Shown: positions 1 through 10,721 of the stretch, in pieces
How positions within the stretch are numbered: position 1 is the first letter of the stretch
Layout: each line of letters starts with the position of its first letter
Origin: Betaproteobacteria bacterium
Lineage (GTDB): Bacteria; Pseudomonadota; Gammaproteobacteria; Burkholderiales; Burkholderiaceae_D
Length of the DNA stretch: 64,000 bases
Direction of reading: 5' to 3'
Assembly: GCA_025356395.1 (NCBI GenBank)
Contig: JANXTA010000103.1
Span: 1 to 64,000, forward strand
Notes under the pieces: model-generated
What the model saw: the letters and a program-made list of their open reading frames with translations, nothing else
Told to the model about the DNA's origin: nothing
The model's database searches: none
Made by a program: the position numbers and the translations under genes

Positions 1-1
1 C

Positions 2-1363
<1,362 letters not shown>

Positions 1364-1524
1364 CGCGGTGTCACCGACTCGCTGCCTCATTTTTCACCAC
1401 GGTCCACGGAGCCGCGCCACACAAGGCTCTGCGTGCTTTTCACGCCCCCTTTTCCACAGAAAATGGGGATAAGTCCTACAGAATCCGCGCGCATACCGCG
1501 CTGCGGTCAGACGCGAAGACATCC

Positions 1525-3549
1525 GTGAGCAAGCCGAACAACACCACCCGCTCGGGTCAATATTCCGAGGCATCGATCAGGGTCCTCAAGGGACTCGAAC
1601 CGGTCAAGCAGCGCCCGGGCATGTACACGCGCACCGAGCACCCGCTGCACATCGTGCAGGAGGTGATCGACAACGCGGCGGATGAGGCGCTCGGTGGATT
1701 CGCGACGCGCATCGGCGTGATGCTGGCCGCCGACGCGGACGGCAAGACCCGCATCGAAGTCGAGGACGATGGCCGCGGCATCCCGGTCGGCATCCATGCG
1801 GAAGAGGGCGTGCCGGTCGTCGAGATCGTCTTCACGCGACTGCACGCCGGCGGCAAGTTCGACAAGGGCAGCGGCGGCGCTTACGCGTTCTCCGGCGGCC
1901 TTCACGGCGTCGGCGTGTCGGTCACCAACGCGCTGTCGAAGTCGCTCGACGTCACCGTCTGGCGCGATGGCGGCGTGCACACGATCGGCTTCGCGCATGG
2001 CGATGTCGTCGCGCCGCTCGCCTCGCGCCCGCTGGTCCGCACCGACGATCGCGGCGTGCGCAGCACCGGCACGCGCGTGACGATGAAGCCCGACCCGAGG
2101 TACTTCGACAGCGAAACGATTCCGTTCGCGGACCTGCAGCGCCTGCTGCGCAGCAAGGCCGTGCTGCTGCCCGGCGTGACGGTCACGCTGACCGATGCGC
2201 GGAAGGCGAAGGAGCCGGTCGTCGAGACCTGGCACTACGCGCACGGGCTGCGCGGTTACCTGATCGACGCGCTCGCGCAGACCAGCGGCAGCGATCCGCT
2301 GATCCCGTTCTACGAAGGCGGGCAGCACTCGACGGGCGCCGACAACTTCGCCGAGGGTGAGGGCGCCGACTGGGTGGTCGCGTGGACCGAGGACGGCCCG
2401 TTGATCCGCGAGTCGTACGTCAACCTGATCCCGACGCCGGCCGGCGGCACGCACGAGGCCGGCCTGCGCGAGGGCCTGTTCGATGCGGTCAAGGGCTTCA
2501 TCGACCTCCACGGGCTGTTGCCGAAGGGCGTGCGCCTGTTGCCCGAGGACGTCTTCGCGCGCGTGTCGTTCGTGCTGTCGGCCAAGGTGCTGGACCCGCA
2601 GTTTCAGGGCCAGATCAAGGAGCGGCTCAACAGCCGCGATGCGGTGCGCCTCGTCGCCAACTACGCGCGGCCCGGCCTCGAGCTGTGGCTCAACCAGCAC
2701 GTCGACCAGGGCCGCAAGCTCGCCGAGCTGGTGATCCGCCAGGCGCAGACGCGGCAGCGATCGGCGCAGAAGGTCGAGAAGAAGAAGGGCTCGGGCGTCG
2801 CGGTGCTGCCCGGCAAGCTGACCGACTGCGAGTCGACCGACATCGCGCGGAACGAGGTCTTCCTGGTCGAGGGCGACTCGGCCGGTGGCTCCGCGAAGAT
2901 GGGTCGCGACAAGGTCTTTCAAGCGATATTGCCGTTGCGCGGCAAGGTGCTCAACGCGTGGGAGACCGAGCGCGACCGTCTGTTCGCCAACAACGAGATC
3001 CACGACATCGCGGTCGCCATCGGCGTCGACCCGCACGGCCGCGACGACACCATCGACCTGTCGACGTTGCGTTACGGCAAGGTCTGCATCCTGTCGGACG
3101 CCGACGTCGACGGCTCGCACATCCAGGTGCTGTTGCTGACGCTGTTCTTCAGGCACTTCCCGCAGCTGATCGAGAAGGGGCATCTCTACGTCGCACGACC
3201 GCCGCTGTATCGCGTCGACGTCGCCGCGCGCGGCAAGAAGCCGGCGCAGAAGCTGTATGCCCTCGATGAGGGCGAGCTCGAGGCGATCGAAGATAAATTG
3301 ACCAAGGAAGGCATGGCCTCCAAGTCGTGGAGCATCTCGCGCTTCAAGGGTCTGGGCGAGATGAGTGCCGAGCAGTTGTGGGAGACGACGATGAATCCCG
3401 ATACGCGACGCCTCTCGCAGGTGCTGCTGGGTGCCCTCGACCTGGCCTCGACGACCGCGCGCATGAACATGCTGATGGGCAAGGGCGAGGCGGCGGCGCG
3501 CAAGAGCTGGCTCGAGGAGCATGGCAACGAGGTCGAGGCGGACGTCTGA
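1525..3549 (+). CDS. parE: DNA topoisomerase IV subunit B
   Basis: This is the ATPase subunit of topoisomerase IV, which decatenates replicated chromosomes with ParC. GHKL ATPase motifs are present (VIDNAADEALGG, VEDDGRGIP, GGLHGVGVSV), followed by a transducer domain and the Toprim motifs VEGDSAGGSAK and LSDADVDGSHIQ. The GTG at 1525 gives 674 residues and begins just before the family-typical SEASIRVLKGLEPVKQRPGMY. The frame is open further upstream to an ATG at 1327, but that would overlap uup and add unrelated residues. parC lies 2.7 kb downstream on the same strand. Confidence 0.93.
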   Translation: MSKPNNTTRSGQYSEASIRVLKGLEPVKQRPGMYTRTEHPLHIVQEVIDNAADEALGGFATRIGVMLAADADGKTRIEVEDDGRGIPVGIHAEEGVPVVEIVFTRLHAGGKFDKGSGGAYAFSGGLHGVGVSVTNALSKSLDVTVWRDGGVHTIGFAHGDVVAPLASRPLVRTDDRGVRSTGTRVTMKPDPRYFDSETIPFADLQRLLRSKAVLLPGVTVTLTDARKAKEPVVETWHYAHGLRGYLIDALAQTSGSDPLIPFYEGGQHSTGADNFAEGEGADWVVAWTEDGPLIRESYVNLIPTPAGGTHEAGLREGLFDAVKGFIDLHGLLPKGVRLLPEDVFARVSFVLSAKVLDPQFQGQIKERLNSRDAVRLVANYARPGLELWLNQHVDQGRKLAELVIRQAQTRQRSAQKVEKKKGSGVAVLPGKLTDCESTDIARNEVFLVEGDSAGGSAKMGRDKVFQAILPLRGKVLNAWETERDRLFANNEIHDIAVAIGVDPHGRDDTIDLSTLRYGKVCILSDADVDGSHIQVLLLTLFFRHFPQLIEKGHLYVARPPLYRVDVAARGKKPAQKLYALDEGELEAIEDKLTKEGMASKSWSISRFKGLGEMSAEQLWETTMNPDTRRLSQVLLGALDLASTTARMNMLMGKGEAAARKSWLEEHGNEVEADV

Positions 3550-3568
3550 GCTGACCGAAGTCGCCAGT

Positions 3569-3583
3569 TATACTTGTATTACA
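3569..3583 (+). promoter_or_regulatory. Probable promoter and operator of the toxin-antitoxin operon
   Basis: A -10-like TATACT (3569-3574) directly abuts the near-palindrome TGTATTACA (3575-3583), 20 bases before the antitoxin ATG. Antitoxins of this class usually repress their own promoter by binding such inverted repeats. No convincing -35 was seen. Confidence 0.4.
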
Positions 3584-3603
3584 CCTATCCAAAAGAGAGC
3601 GCC

Positions 3604-3822
3604 ATGCTTGCCATTCGCTTGCCCGAAGATCTTGAAGAGCGACTGGAACGTTTGGCCGAGCGAACCGGGCGTCCCAAGTCGTATTACGCGCGCGAAGCCT
3701 TGATCGAATTCATCGACGATCTCGAGGACCACTATTTGGCGGAGACGCGCTTGAAGAAATTCAAGGACGGTGCAGGCATCCCGCTCGACGTCCTCATGAA
3801 AAAGTATGGTCTGGCGGATTGA
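3604..3822 (+). CDS. Ribbon-helix-helix antitoxin, RelB/DinJ-like
   Basis: A 72-residue protein. Its N-terminal strand [19 protein letters not shown], followed by the helix [20 protein letters not shown], is a MetJ/Arc/CopG-type DNA-binding fold. The charged C-terminal tail would bind and neutralise the toxin. The ATG at 3604 is chosen because the ribbon strand starts there and AAAAGAGA lies just upstream; an in-frame start at 3574 would fall inside the operator. The gene overlaps the toxin by 17 nt, as usual in such pairs. Confidence 0.85.
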   Translation: MLAIRLPEDLEERLERLAERTGRPKSYYAREALIEFIDDLEDHYLAETRLKKFKDGAGIPLDVLMKKYGLAD

Positions 3823-4081
3823 GTTTCTTCCGGCGGCTGAAAAGGAGCTCGCAAAACTTGATCGGCCAGTTGCACAACGCATTCTGGCTTTCCTCGATCA
3901 GCGTGTGCGGCCCGTCGACGATCCGAGATCGATCGGTGAAGCGCTTGCTGGCGACAAGCTTGGAGCGTTCTGGAAATATCGCGTCGGGGACTATCGCCTC
4001 ATCGTCTCGATCGTCGACGCCCGCGTACTCGTGAACGTCGTACGTGTCTCCCACCGCAGCCATGTCTATCGCACGCCTTGA
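3806..4081 (+). CDS. RelE/ParE-superfamily toxin
   Basis: A 91-residue protein of usual size for the family. It has the typical start [17 protein letters not shown], the core [19 protein letters not shown] and the C-terminal strand [14 protein letters not shown]. RelE-type toxins cleave mRNA on the ribosome, whereas ParE-type toxins poison gyrase. The conserved R-x-GDYRL segment and C-terminal basic/His residues favour RelE-like RNase activity, but this is inferred from the family. The gene overlaps the antitoxin reading frame, so the two are translationally coupled. Confidence 0.85.
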   Translation: MVWRIEFLPAAEKELAKLDRPVAQRILAFLDQRVRPVDDPRSIGEALAGDKLGAFWKYRVGDYRLIVSIVDARVLVNVVRVSHRSHVYRTP

Positions 4082-4096
4082 AGGCGTGACCCATCC

Positions 4097-4957
4097 GTGT
4101 ACCTGACCGTCAACGACACCCGCCTCTTCTTCGACACTGCGGGCCCCGGCCTGCGACCGCGCAACGGCGTGCTCGACGAGGTGCCGACCCTGTTGATCCT
4201 GCACGGCGGACCCGGCTCGGACCACAGCGCGGTCAAGGCGCCGCTGCTGCCGCTCGCGGACCGTTATCAGCTGGTGTGGATCGATCATCGCGGCAACGGG
4301 CGCTCGGCGCACAGCGATCCGTCGCACTGGACGCTCGACCAGTGGGCCGACGACGTGAAGGCCTTCTGCGACACGCTCGGCATCGTCAAGCCGATCGTGC
4401 TCGGCCAGTCCTTCGGCGGCACCGTCGCGCAGGCCTACGGCGCGAAGTATCCCGACCACGCGGGCAAGCTGATCATCTCGTCGATCGGTGCGCGCTGGGA
4501 TTTCGAGCTCTCGATGAAGCGCTTCGCCGAGCGCGGCGGCGCCGAGGCCGAACGGGTCGCGCGCAACTTCTGGGGCCGCATGGATCCCGACGACATCATC
4601 GAGTACCGCGAGGTCTGCCTGCCGCTGTACGCGGCGACGGCCAGCATCGAGGATGCCCGCAGGATGGTGCTCAACAAGGTCGACGTGATGCGCCACTTCC
4701 TGTCGCCCGAAGGGTTCTTCCAGCACATGGACCTGCGCGCGTCGCTCGCTGCCATCACGTGTCCGACGCTGGTGCTGGCGGGTCGCGAGGATCCGGTGAT
4801 TCCGTGGGAACTGTCCGAAGAGCTGTCGGCATCGCTCACCGCTTCGTCGACGCCCGCGGACCGCCGCTTCGTCTGCATGGACGGCTGCGGTCACGGAATC
4901 TGGCGTGACCGGCCCGAGCCATCGATCGCGTTGCTGCGTGCGTTCGTCGACGGCTGA
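4097..4957 (+). CDS. Alpha/beta hydrolase, proline iminopeptidase-like
   Basis: A 286-residue soluble alpha/beta hydrolase of the S33 peptidase/epoxide hydrolase group. The oxyanion motif HGGPGSDH lies near residues 36-43. The nucleophile elbow GQSFGG puts the nucleophile at Ser105. GREDPVIP carries the likely acid, and GCGHGIW near the C-terminus carries the His. The HGGPG motif and residues 60-70 (VWIDHRGNGRS) resemble prolyl aminopeptidases, but the substrate cannot be fixed. The start is GTG. An acetyltransferase follows 7 nt downstream and is probably cotranscribed. Confidence 0.82.
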   Translation: MYLTVNDTRLFFDTAGPGLRPRNGVLDEVPTLLILHGGPGSDHSAVKAPLLPLADRYQLVWIDHRGNGRSAHSDPSHWTLDQWADDVKAFCDTLGIVKPIVLGQSFGGTVAQAYGAKYPDHAGKLIISSIGARWDFELSMKRFAERGGAEAERVARNFWGRMDPDDIIEYREVCLPLYAATASIEDARRMVLNKVDVMRHFLSPEGFFQHMDLRASLAAITCPTLVLAGREDPVIPWELSEELSASLTASSTPADRRFVCMDGCGHGIWRDRPEPSIALLRAFVDG

Positions 4958-4964
4958 GCGATCG

Positions 4965-5468
4965 ATGGCGAACTCCGACCCATACGTCGTGCGAAGGCTC
5001 ACACGCGACGCGGCCATCGCGCAGTGCGATCGCCTGCGCACCATCTATCGCGATGCCGTCGTCGTCGCCGGTCCGCGTCATTACAACGCGTCGCAGGTCG
5101 CGGTCTGGTCCGAGACGGCCGAGCAGGTCGATCGCTGGGCGACGTGGTTCGATGAAGGGGTGACGTGGGTGGCCACGACGATCGATGCGCCCGATCTGTT
5201 CATCGGTGAGGCGTTGATGTGGCCGGCAGATCACGTGCACCTGCTGTATGTCGATCCCGCCTTCCATCGTCGCGGTGTCGGTCGCGCATTGCTCGCGGCC
5301 GTCGAGCCGGACGCACGGCAGGCTGGGATCACGGCGCTGACGGCCGACTGCAGCCTGCATTCGCATCCGGTGTTCGCAGCGAGTGGCTACGACGTCGTCG
5401 AGTGGGAAGACTCGGCGCATCGCGGCGAGGTCTTTCGTCGCGCCAGGATGCGCAAGGTCCTCCCATGA
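4965..5468 (+). CDS. GNAT-family N-acetyltransferase
   Basis: A 167-residue protein whose C-terminal half carries the acetyl-CoA-binding motif LLYVDPAFHRRGVGRALL (R-R-G-V-G-R-A). It ends in the usual 'F-x-A-S-G-Y' segment (FAASGYDVVEWE). The substrate is unknown. The ATG at 4965 is used because the upstream in-frame start lies inside the preceding hydrolase gene. The stop overlaps the start of the lytic transglycosylase gene (ATGA), which suggests coupling. Confidence 0.8.
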   Translation: MANSDPYVVRRLTRDAAIAQCDRLRTIYRDAVVVAGPRHYNASQVAVWSETAEQVDRWATWFDEGVTWVATTIDAPDLFIGEALMWPADHVHLLYVDPAFHRRGVGRALLAAVEPDARQAGITALTADCSLHSHPVFAASGYDVVEWEDSAHRGEVFRRARMRKVLP

Positions 5469-6253
5469 AGTGGACGATGGCGATCGTTGTCGTGGCGTCG
5501 ATCGTCATGATGGGCGAGGCACGGGCCGACGTGTACGGCTTCGTCGAGGACAACGGCACCGTGCATCTCGCGACCGAGGCCGTCGATCCGCGCTACACGC
5601 TGTTCCTCAAGTCGGGTGACGCAACGCCTGCGGCACCAGGACCTTCGACGCCCGATGCCGCGCTGATGAAGACACGGCTGTTCCAGCGCCTGATCGATCA
5701 TCCCAACATCGCGCGCTACGAGCCGATGATCCGCGCGGCGTCGACCCGTCACGGTCTCGACCCGCAACTCGTCAAGGCCGTGATCGCCGTCGAGTCGGGC
5801 TTCGAGCCGGGTGCGGTGTCGGACAAGGGAGCGATCGGCCTGATGCAGGTGCTGCCGTCGACCGGCGAGCGCTACGGCGTGCGCGCTGATCGCAAGAAGA
5901 GCGTCGACGCCAAGCTGGCTGACCCACTGCTCAACCTCGAGATCGGCACGCGCTACCTGGCCGACCTGCGCCGCCTGTTCGTGAACCGGCCCGAGCTCGC
6001 GCTGGCCGCGTACAACGCTGGCGAGAACGCGGTACTCCGATACCGCAACGCGATCCCGCCCTTCCCCGAGACCCAGGCGTACGTGAAGCTGGTCGACCAG
6101 TTCCACGCGTTCTACAGTCCCGCGCCCGCCACGAAAGCGAAGACCCTCGAGGATCGCATCCGCGTGACGGTCCCTGCCCGTCGCAGCCTGCCCGGTCCCG
6201 ACACCACGTCATCGCCCGCATCGGTCGCGGTGCCGGCCGCACCCGCGACCTGA
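5465..6253 (+). CDS. Periplasmic lytic transglycosylase (SLT domain)
   Basis: A 262-residue protein with an N-terminal signal peptide (hydrophobic [12 protein letters not shown], cleavage near EARA-D). A short DUF4124-like stretch, [16 protein letters not shown], follows. The SLT domain begins near [19 protein letters not shown], whose Glu in the ES motif is the expected catalytic residue. [18 protein letters not shown] and AYNAGENAV are the other canonical SLT motifs. It would cleave peptidoglycan glycan strands. It overlaps the acetyltransferase by 4 nt and lies 25 nt before parC. Confidence 0.9.
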   Translation: MKWTMAIVVVASIVMMGEARADVYGFVEDNGTVHLATEAVDPRYTLFLKSGDATPAAPGPSTPDAALMKTRLFQRLIDHPNIARYEPMIRAASTRHGLDPQLVKAVIAVESGFEPGAVSDKGAIGLMQVLPSTGERYGVRADRKKSVDAKLADPLLNLEIGTRYLADLRRLFVNRPELALAAYNAGENAVLRYRNAIPPFPETQAYVKLVDQFHAFYSPAPATKAKTLEDRIRVTVPARRSLPGPDTTSSPASVAVPAAPAT

Positions 6254-6278
6254 CCCCACAGACATTTCTTCAAGATTC

Positions 6279-8660
6279 ATGGACGATCAAGCCACCCTGT
6301 TTCCGCCGCCTGTTCCCGAGTTGCCCGACGATGCGTTGACGCTCGGCAACTACGCGGAGCGGGCCTACCTCGACTACGCGGTGTCGGTCGTCAAGGGCCG
6401 TGCGCTGCCCGAGGTCGCCGATGGCCAGAAGCCGGTCCAGCGACGCATCCTGCATTCGATGAACCAGCTCGGCCTCGGGTCCGATGCCAAGCCGCGCAAG
6501 AGCGCGACCGTGGTCGGCGACGTGCTCGGCAAGCTGCATCCGCACGGCGACCAGTCGGTCTACGACGCGCTGGTGCGCATGGCGCAAAGCTTCAGCCTGC
6601 GCTATCCGCTGATCGACGGGCAGGGCAACTTCGGCTCGCGCGACGGCGACGGTGCAGCGGCCATGCGCTACACCGAAGCGCGGCTGATGCCGATCGCGCG
6701 CCTGCTGCTCGACGAGATCGACGAGGGCACGGTCGACTTCGGACCCAACTACGACGGGTCGAGCACCGAGCCCGCGCTGCTGCCGTCGCGCTTGCCGTTC
6801 GTGCTGCTCAACGGCGCGTCGGGCATCGCGGTCGGAATGGCTACCGAGATCCCCTCGCATCACCTGGCTGAGGTGGCCGCCGCTGCGATCGCGATGGTGC
6901 GGTCGAACGGCAAGTCGACGACCGCCGAACTGCTCAAGCACATCAAGGGACCCGACTTCCCCGGGGGTGGCCAGATCATCTCGTCGCCGCAGGAGATCGC
7001 CGCGATCTACGAAAGCGGCCGTGGCAGCCTCAAGGTGCGCGCGCGCTGGGTGATCGAGGACCTCGCCCGCGGGCAATGGCAGGTCGTCGTCAACGAGCTG
7101 CCGCCCAACACGTCTTCGCAGAAGGTGCTCGAAGAGATCGAGGAGTTGACCAACCCGAAGGTCCGGCTCGGCAAGAAGGCGCTGAGCGCGGACCAGGTCG
7201 CGACGCGCCAGACGCTGCTGGCTGCGCTGGATGCGGTACGCGACGAGTCGGGTCGCGACGTGGCGGTGCGCCTGGTGTTCGAGCCCAAGTCGCGCAACGT
7301 CGAGCAGGCTGCGTTCATCCACCTGCTGCTCGCGCACACGAGCCTCGAAGCCAGCGTGCCGATGAACCTCGTGATGATCGGCATCGACGGTCGTCCGAAG
7401 CAGAAGCCGCTCGCCGACATCGTGCGCGAGTGGGTCGAGTTCCGGCAGACCTGCATCCAGCGCCGTACGCAGCATCGGCTCGACCGCATCGACGAGCGCA
7501 TCCACATCCTCGAAGGTCGCAGCATCGTGTTGCTGAACATCGACGAGGTGATTCGCATCATCCGCGAGGCCGATCAACCGAAGCCGGCCTTGATCGATGC
7601 GTTCGCGCTGTCGGATCGCCAGGCTGAAGACATCCTCGAAATCCGCCTGCGTCAGCTCGCCCGCCTCGAGGCCATCCGCATCGAGCAGGAGCTGGCCACG
7701 AAGCGCGCCGAGAAGGCGAAGCTGGAGGAACTGCTGGCCAACCCGTCGTCACTGAAGCGCCAGATGATCCGCGAGATCGAGGCCGACGCGAAGACCTTCG
7801 GAGCGAAGGACCCACGTCGTACGCTGATCCAGGAAGAGCGGCGCGTGTCGCTCGAAGTGAAGGTGGTCGACGAGGCCGTGACAGTGATCGTCTCGCAGAA
7901 GGCATGGGTGATCGCGCGCCTCGGCCACGGGCTCGATCCGACCCTGTTCACGTTCAAGTCCGGTGATGCGCTGGAGGCCGCCTTCGAATGTCGCAGCGTC
8001 GACTCGCTGGTCGTGCTCGGCTCCAACGGTCGTGCGTACTCGTCGTCGGTCGGCGGCCTGCCCACCGCACGCGGCACGCGCGGCGACAAGGCCGAGGCCG
8101 TGCCGGTGACGTCCCTGGTCGACATCGAGCCCGGTTCGCAAATCGTGTCGATGGTCGCGGGCAAGGCCGACCTGCCGCTGCTGATCGCGACCAGCGCGGG
8201 GCATGGCTTCGTCTGCAAGCTCGGCGACCTGGTCGGTCGCAATCGTGGCGGCAAGGCGTTCGTCACGATCGGCGGGGACGGGGACGGCGACAAGGCGGAC
8301 AGCAGCGTGCGACCGCTGCCGATGACGCGCATCGACGTCGCGGCCGACCACGAGATCGTGTGTCTGGCCAGCGACGGCTACCTGCTCGTCTTGCCGTCGG
8401 GTGAGATCAAGAAGCTGTCCGGAGGCGGGCGCGGCATCACGCTGCAGGACCTCGCGCAGGGCGCGCGACTGGTGTCCGCGTTGTCGATCGGACCGAAGGG
8501 CATCGTCGTCGTCGGCCGTGGCCGAGGCGGCAAGGAAGTGCGCGTGCGACTTGCTGGTCCGGCCCTCGAACCGCATCGCGGCAAGCGTGCGCGCAAGGGT
8601 CGCAAGCTCGAGAACCGCATCCAGGCGCCGACGCTCGTGAAGCCGCCTGCCGATTCGTGA
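6279..8660 (+). CDS. parC: DNA topoisomerase IV subunit A
   Basis: The 793-residue DNA-cleaving subunit of topoisomerase IV. The catalytic Tyr is Tyr131 in [15 protein letters not shown]. The quinolone-resistance region reads [15 protein letters not shown], so the position of E. coli Ser80 holds Gln, as is common in betaproteobacterial ParC. The N-terminal breakage domain, the coiled-coil arms and a shortened C-terminal beta-pinwheel with GxRG-like blades ([24 protein letters not shown]) are all visible. GyrA would normally carry a longer pinwheel with the GyrA box, which is not seen here; this supports ParC, as does the linkage to parE. Confidence 0.93.
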   Translation: MDDQATLFPPPVPELPDDALTLGNYAERAYLDYAVSVVKGRALPEVADGQKPVQRRILHSMNQLGLGSDAKPRKSATVVGDVLGKLHPHGDQSVYDALVRMAQSFSLRYPLIDGQGNFGSRDGDGAAAMRYTEARLMPIARLLLDEIDEGTVDFGPNYDGSSTEPALLPSRLPFVLLNGASGIAVGMATEIPSHHLAEVAAAAIAMVRSNGKSTTAELLKHIKGPDFPGGGQIISSPQEIAAIYESGRGSLKVRARWVIEDLARGQWQVVVNELPPNTSSQKVLEEIEELTNPKVRLGKKALSADQVATRQTLLAALDAVRDESGRDVAVRLVFEPKSRNVEQAAFIHLLLAHTSLEASVPMNLVMIGIDGRPKQKPLADIVREWVEFRQTCIQRRTQHRLDRIDERIHILEGRSIVLLNIDEVIRIIREADQPKPALIDAFALSDRQAEDILEIRLRQLARLEAIRIEQELATKRAEKAKLEELLANPSSLKRQMIREIEADAKTFGAKDPRRTLIQEERRVSLEVKVVDEAVTVIVSQKAWVIARLGHGLDPTLFTFKSGDALEAAFECRSVDSLVVLGSNGRAYSSSVGGLPTARGTRGDKAEAVPVTSLVDIEPGSQIVSMVAGKADLPLLIATSAGHGFVCKLGDLVGRNRGGKAFVTIGGDGDGDKADSSVRPLPMTRIDVAADHEIVCLASDGYLLVLPSGEIKKLSGGGRGITLQDLAQGARLVSALSIGPKGIVVVGRGRGGKEVRVRLAGPALEPHRGKRARKGRKLENRIQAPTLVKPPADS

Positions 8661-8667
8661 ACGCCGC

Positions 8668-9654
8668 GTGAAGCGCTGCCTGGTCATGTTGTTCGCGGGC
8701 CTGCTCGCGTGTGGTCCGGCATCGGGCCAGTCGGTCAGTCCCGCACCTGGGTTCGCGGGCGCGCCTCACGCTGACGGCCTGTATTCGAACCTCTATCCGT
8801 TTAAGCTGCCGACGCTCGGCGACCTCGCGCACTGGTACTGGACCTGGACGCTGGCCGGCGGAACCAGGCCGCCGCCCGGTGGCTGCGAGGCCATCCCCGT
8901 GCTCAGGCCCAACCTCGCTGACCTGCGTGAGAATCGCAGCGACACCACGGTCACCTGGGTCGGTCATGCCACGGTGCTTCTGCAACTCGCGGGCCTGAAC
9001 GTCATCACCGACCCGCAGTTCTCGCAGCACGCGTCGCCGTTCGGTTTTCTCGGCCCCGAGCGCAAGGTGCGTGTGCCGTTCACCATCGCCGAAGGACCGC
9101 ATGTCGACGTGGTGTTGATCAGCCACAACCACTACGACCATCTCGACGCCGACAGCGTCGACGCGCTGGCGCGGCAGTCCGGAGGCACACCGCTGTTCAT
9201 CGTTCCGCTCGGCATCGATCGATGGATGCGGGAGCGCGGCATCGAGAACGTCGTCGCGCTGGATTGGTGGAGCGACCGCGTGATTCGCTCCGCGAACGGT
9301 GACCGCCTGCGCATCATGTCCGTGCCCGTCCAGCACTGGAGCTCGCGCTCGCCGGGCGATTGCTTCGAAACGCTGTGGGGCGGCTACGTCGTCGAGCGGG
9401 TGCGCTCGTCGGATGTCGTGGACTACCGCTTTTTCTTCGGAGGCGACACCGGCTACTCGGCGGAATTCCGCGATCTGATCCACGCGAAGTTCGACCACTT
9501 CGACTTCGCGGCGATCCCGATCGGCGCCTACGAGCCGAACCAGCACCTCAAGGCCCAGCATGTCAATCCCGACGAGGCCGTGATGATCCATCGCGACCTC
9601 GAGGTCGCGCAGTCGATGGGCATCCATTGGAGTACCTTCGTGCTCACCACGTAG
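8668..9654 (+). CDS. MBL-fold hydrolase (NAPE-PLD/UlaG-like), shortened by an amber codon
   Basis: A 328-residue exported protein. The signal peptide ends with a possible lipobox (LLAC, Cys15). The mature part is a metallo-beta-lactamase-fold hydrolase: VTWVGHATVLLQL, SHNHYDHLD (the HxHxDH metal motif), the Asp of FGGDTGYS, and the final His of MGIHWSTF. The family resembles NAPE-PLD-like phosphodiesterases and the RomA outer-membrane proteins. The frame stops at TAG 9652-9654, although the next 39 codons continue family-like sequence. All metal ligands precede the stop, so a shortened active enzyme is possible. Confidence 0.8.
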   Translation: MKRCLVMLFAGLLACGPASGQSVSPAPGFAGAPHADGLYSNLYPFKLPTLGDLAHWYWTWTLAGGTRPPPGGCEAIPVLRPNLADLRENRSDTTVTWVGHATVLLQLAGLNVITDPQFSQHASPFGFLGPERKVRVPFTIAEGPHVDVVLISHNHYDHLDADSVDALARQSGGTPLFIVPLGIDRWMRERGIENVVALDWWSDRVIRSANGDRLRIMSVPVQHWSSRSPGDCFETLWGGYVVERVRSSDVVDYRFFFGGDTGYSAEFRDLIHAKFDHFDFAAIPIGAYEPNQHLKAQHVNPDEAVMIHRDLEVAQSMGIHWSTFVLTT

Positions 9655-9774
9655 CCTTTCGATCAGCCGCCCAGGGACCTGGCGGCTGCTCTCGTGAAGG
9701 CGCACCTGCCCCCGGATGCGTTCGTGACGTTCAGGCACGGCGAGACGCGTGTCCTTCAGAAAAGAGCCCGATGA
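9655..9774 (+). other. In-frame C-terminal remnant of the MBL-fold gene
   Basis: After the TAG at 9652-9654 the same frame stays open for 39 codons. It reads PFDQPPRDLAAALVKAHLPP and ends near FRHGETRVLQKRAR, then TGA at 9772-9774. 'D-x-P-P-R-D-L' and 'H-G-E-T' are what family members carry at this point, so the gene originally ended here, 17 nt before the esterase start. Confidence 0.6.
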
Positions 9775-9791
9775 CGATCAAGGAGAAGACC

Positions 9792-10721
9792 ATGCTGCAT
9801 CCCCAGGCGCGCGCACTGCTCGACATGCTGGTCGAGCGCGGCATTCCGCCGGTCGACACGCTGCCGCACGCAGAAGCACGCGAGACCTACCGAGAACGCC
9901 GCGCCGTCCTGCAGCCGTTGCCGCAGGCCGTGGCCGAGGTCCGGGACCTGACCGCCGAGGGCCCGCACAGCGCGATTGCGATGCGTCTCTACCGGCCGAC
10001 CCATGCGGCCGGCGAGGTCCCGCCGGTCCTGGTCTACTTCCACGGAGGGGGTTGGGTGATCGGTGATCTGGACACCCACGACACGCTGTGTCGCGAGATC
10101 GCGAACGCGTCGGGCGTGGCCGTCGTTGCGGTCGAGTATCGCCTCGGCCCCGAGCATCGCTTCCCCGCCGCCTACGACGATGCGCTCGTGGCCACGCAAT
10201 GGGTCCACGACCATGCGAGTTCACTGAACCTGGACAGCCGTCGACTCGCGGTTGGTGGCGACAGCGCGGGCGGCAACCTCGCCGCGGCGGTGACCCTGGC
10301 GGCGCGCGGCACGCTGCCGATCGCGTTCCAGTTGCTGATCTATCCGGCGACCGACATGCGACGGGGTCACGCTTCGCATGCGACCAACGGCGACGGCTAC
10401 CTGCTCACGAGCCGGCTGATCACGTGGTTCCACGATCACTACATCGACGACACGAGGCATGACCTCGACTGGCGCGCATCACCGCTACTGCATGCCGACC
10501 TGAAGGGCTTGCCGCCGGCCCTCGTGATCACCGCCGGCTATGACCCGCTGCGCGACGAAGGCCTCGATTACGCGCGTGCGCTGACCGAAGCCGGCAACCA
10601 GGTCAGCTACGTCTGCTTCGAGCGCCAGATCCACGGCTTCATCACGATGGGCAAGGTGCTCGACGAGGCGAACACCGCGGTCGCGCTGTGTGCCGCGGAA
10701 CTGAAGCGGAACCTCGCTTAA
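9792..10721 (+). CDS. Alpha/beta hydrolase of the hormone-sensitive-lipase family
   Basis: A 309-residue esterase/lipase. The oxyanion motif HGGGW lies at residues 84-88 and the nucleophile is Ser158 in GGDSAGGN. The acid is the Asp of YDPLRDEG and the His that of IHGF. It would hydrolyse short-chain esters in the cytoplasm. ATG 9792 is preferred because AAGGAG (9780-9785) sits six bases upstream and the protein then begins with the family-typical HPQARALLDML; an in-frame ATG at 9771 lacks such spacing. The stop codon shares TTAA with the convergent sodC stop. Confidence 0.88.
   Translation: MLHPQARALLDMLVERGIPPVDTLPHAEARETYRERRAVLQPLPQAVAEVRDLTAEGPHSAIAMRLYRPTHAAGEVPPVLVYFHGGGWVIGDLDTHDTLCREIANASGVAVVAVEYRLGPEHRFPAAYDDALVATQWVHDHASSLNLDSRRLAVGGDSAGGNLAAAVTLAARGTLPIAFQLLIYPATDMRRGHASHATNGDGYLLTSRLITWFHDHYIDDTRHDLDWRASPLLHADLKGLPPALVITAGYDPLRDEGLDYARALTEAGNQVSYVCFERQIHGFITMGKVLDEANTAVALCAAELKRNLA

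Noticed and set aside
1507-3522. A 671-codon open frame on the minus strand opposite parE
   Set aside because: It is the complement of a strongly conserved gene in a GC-rich genome, its translation is Arg/Val/Asp/His-rich low-quality sequence, and it matches no family.
6540-6570. Gln in the ParC quinolone-resistance region (GDQSVYD)
   Set aside because: Gln at this position is normal for betaproteobacterial ParC and should not be read as an acquired resistance mutation.
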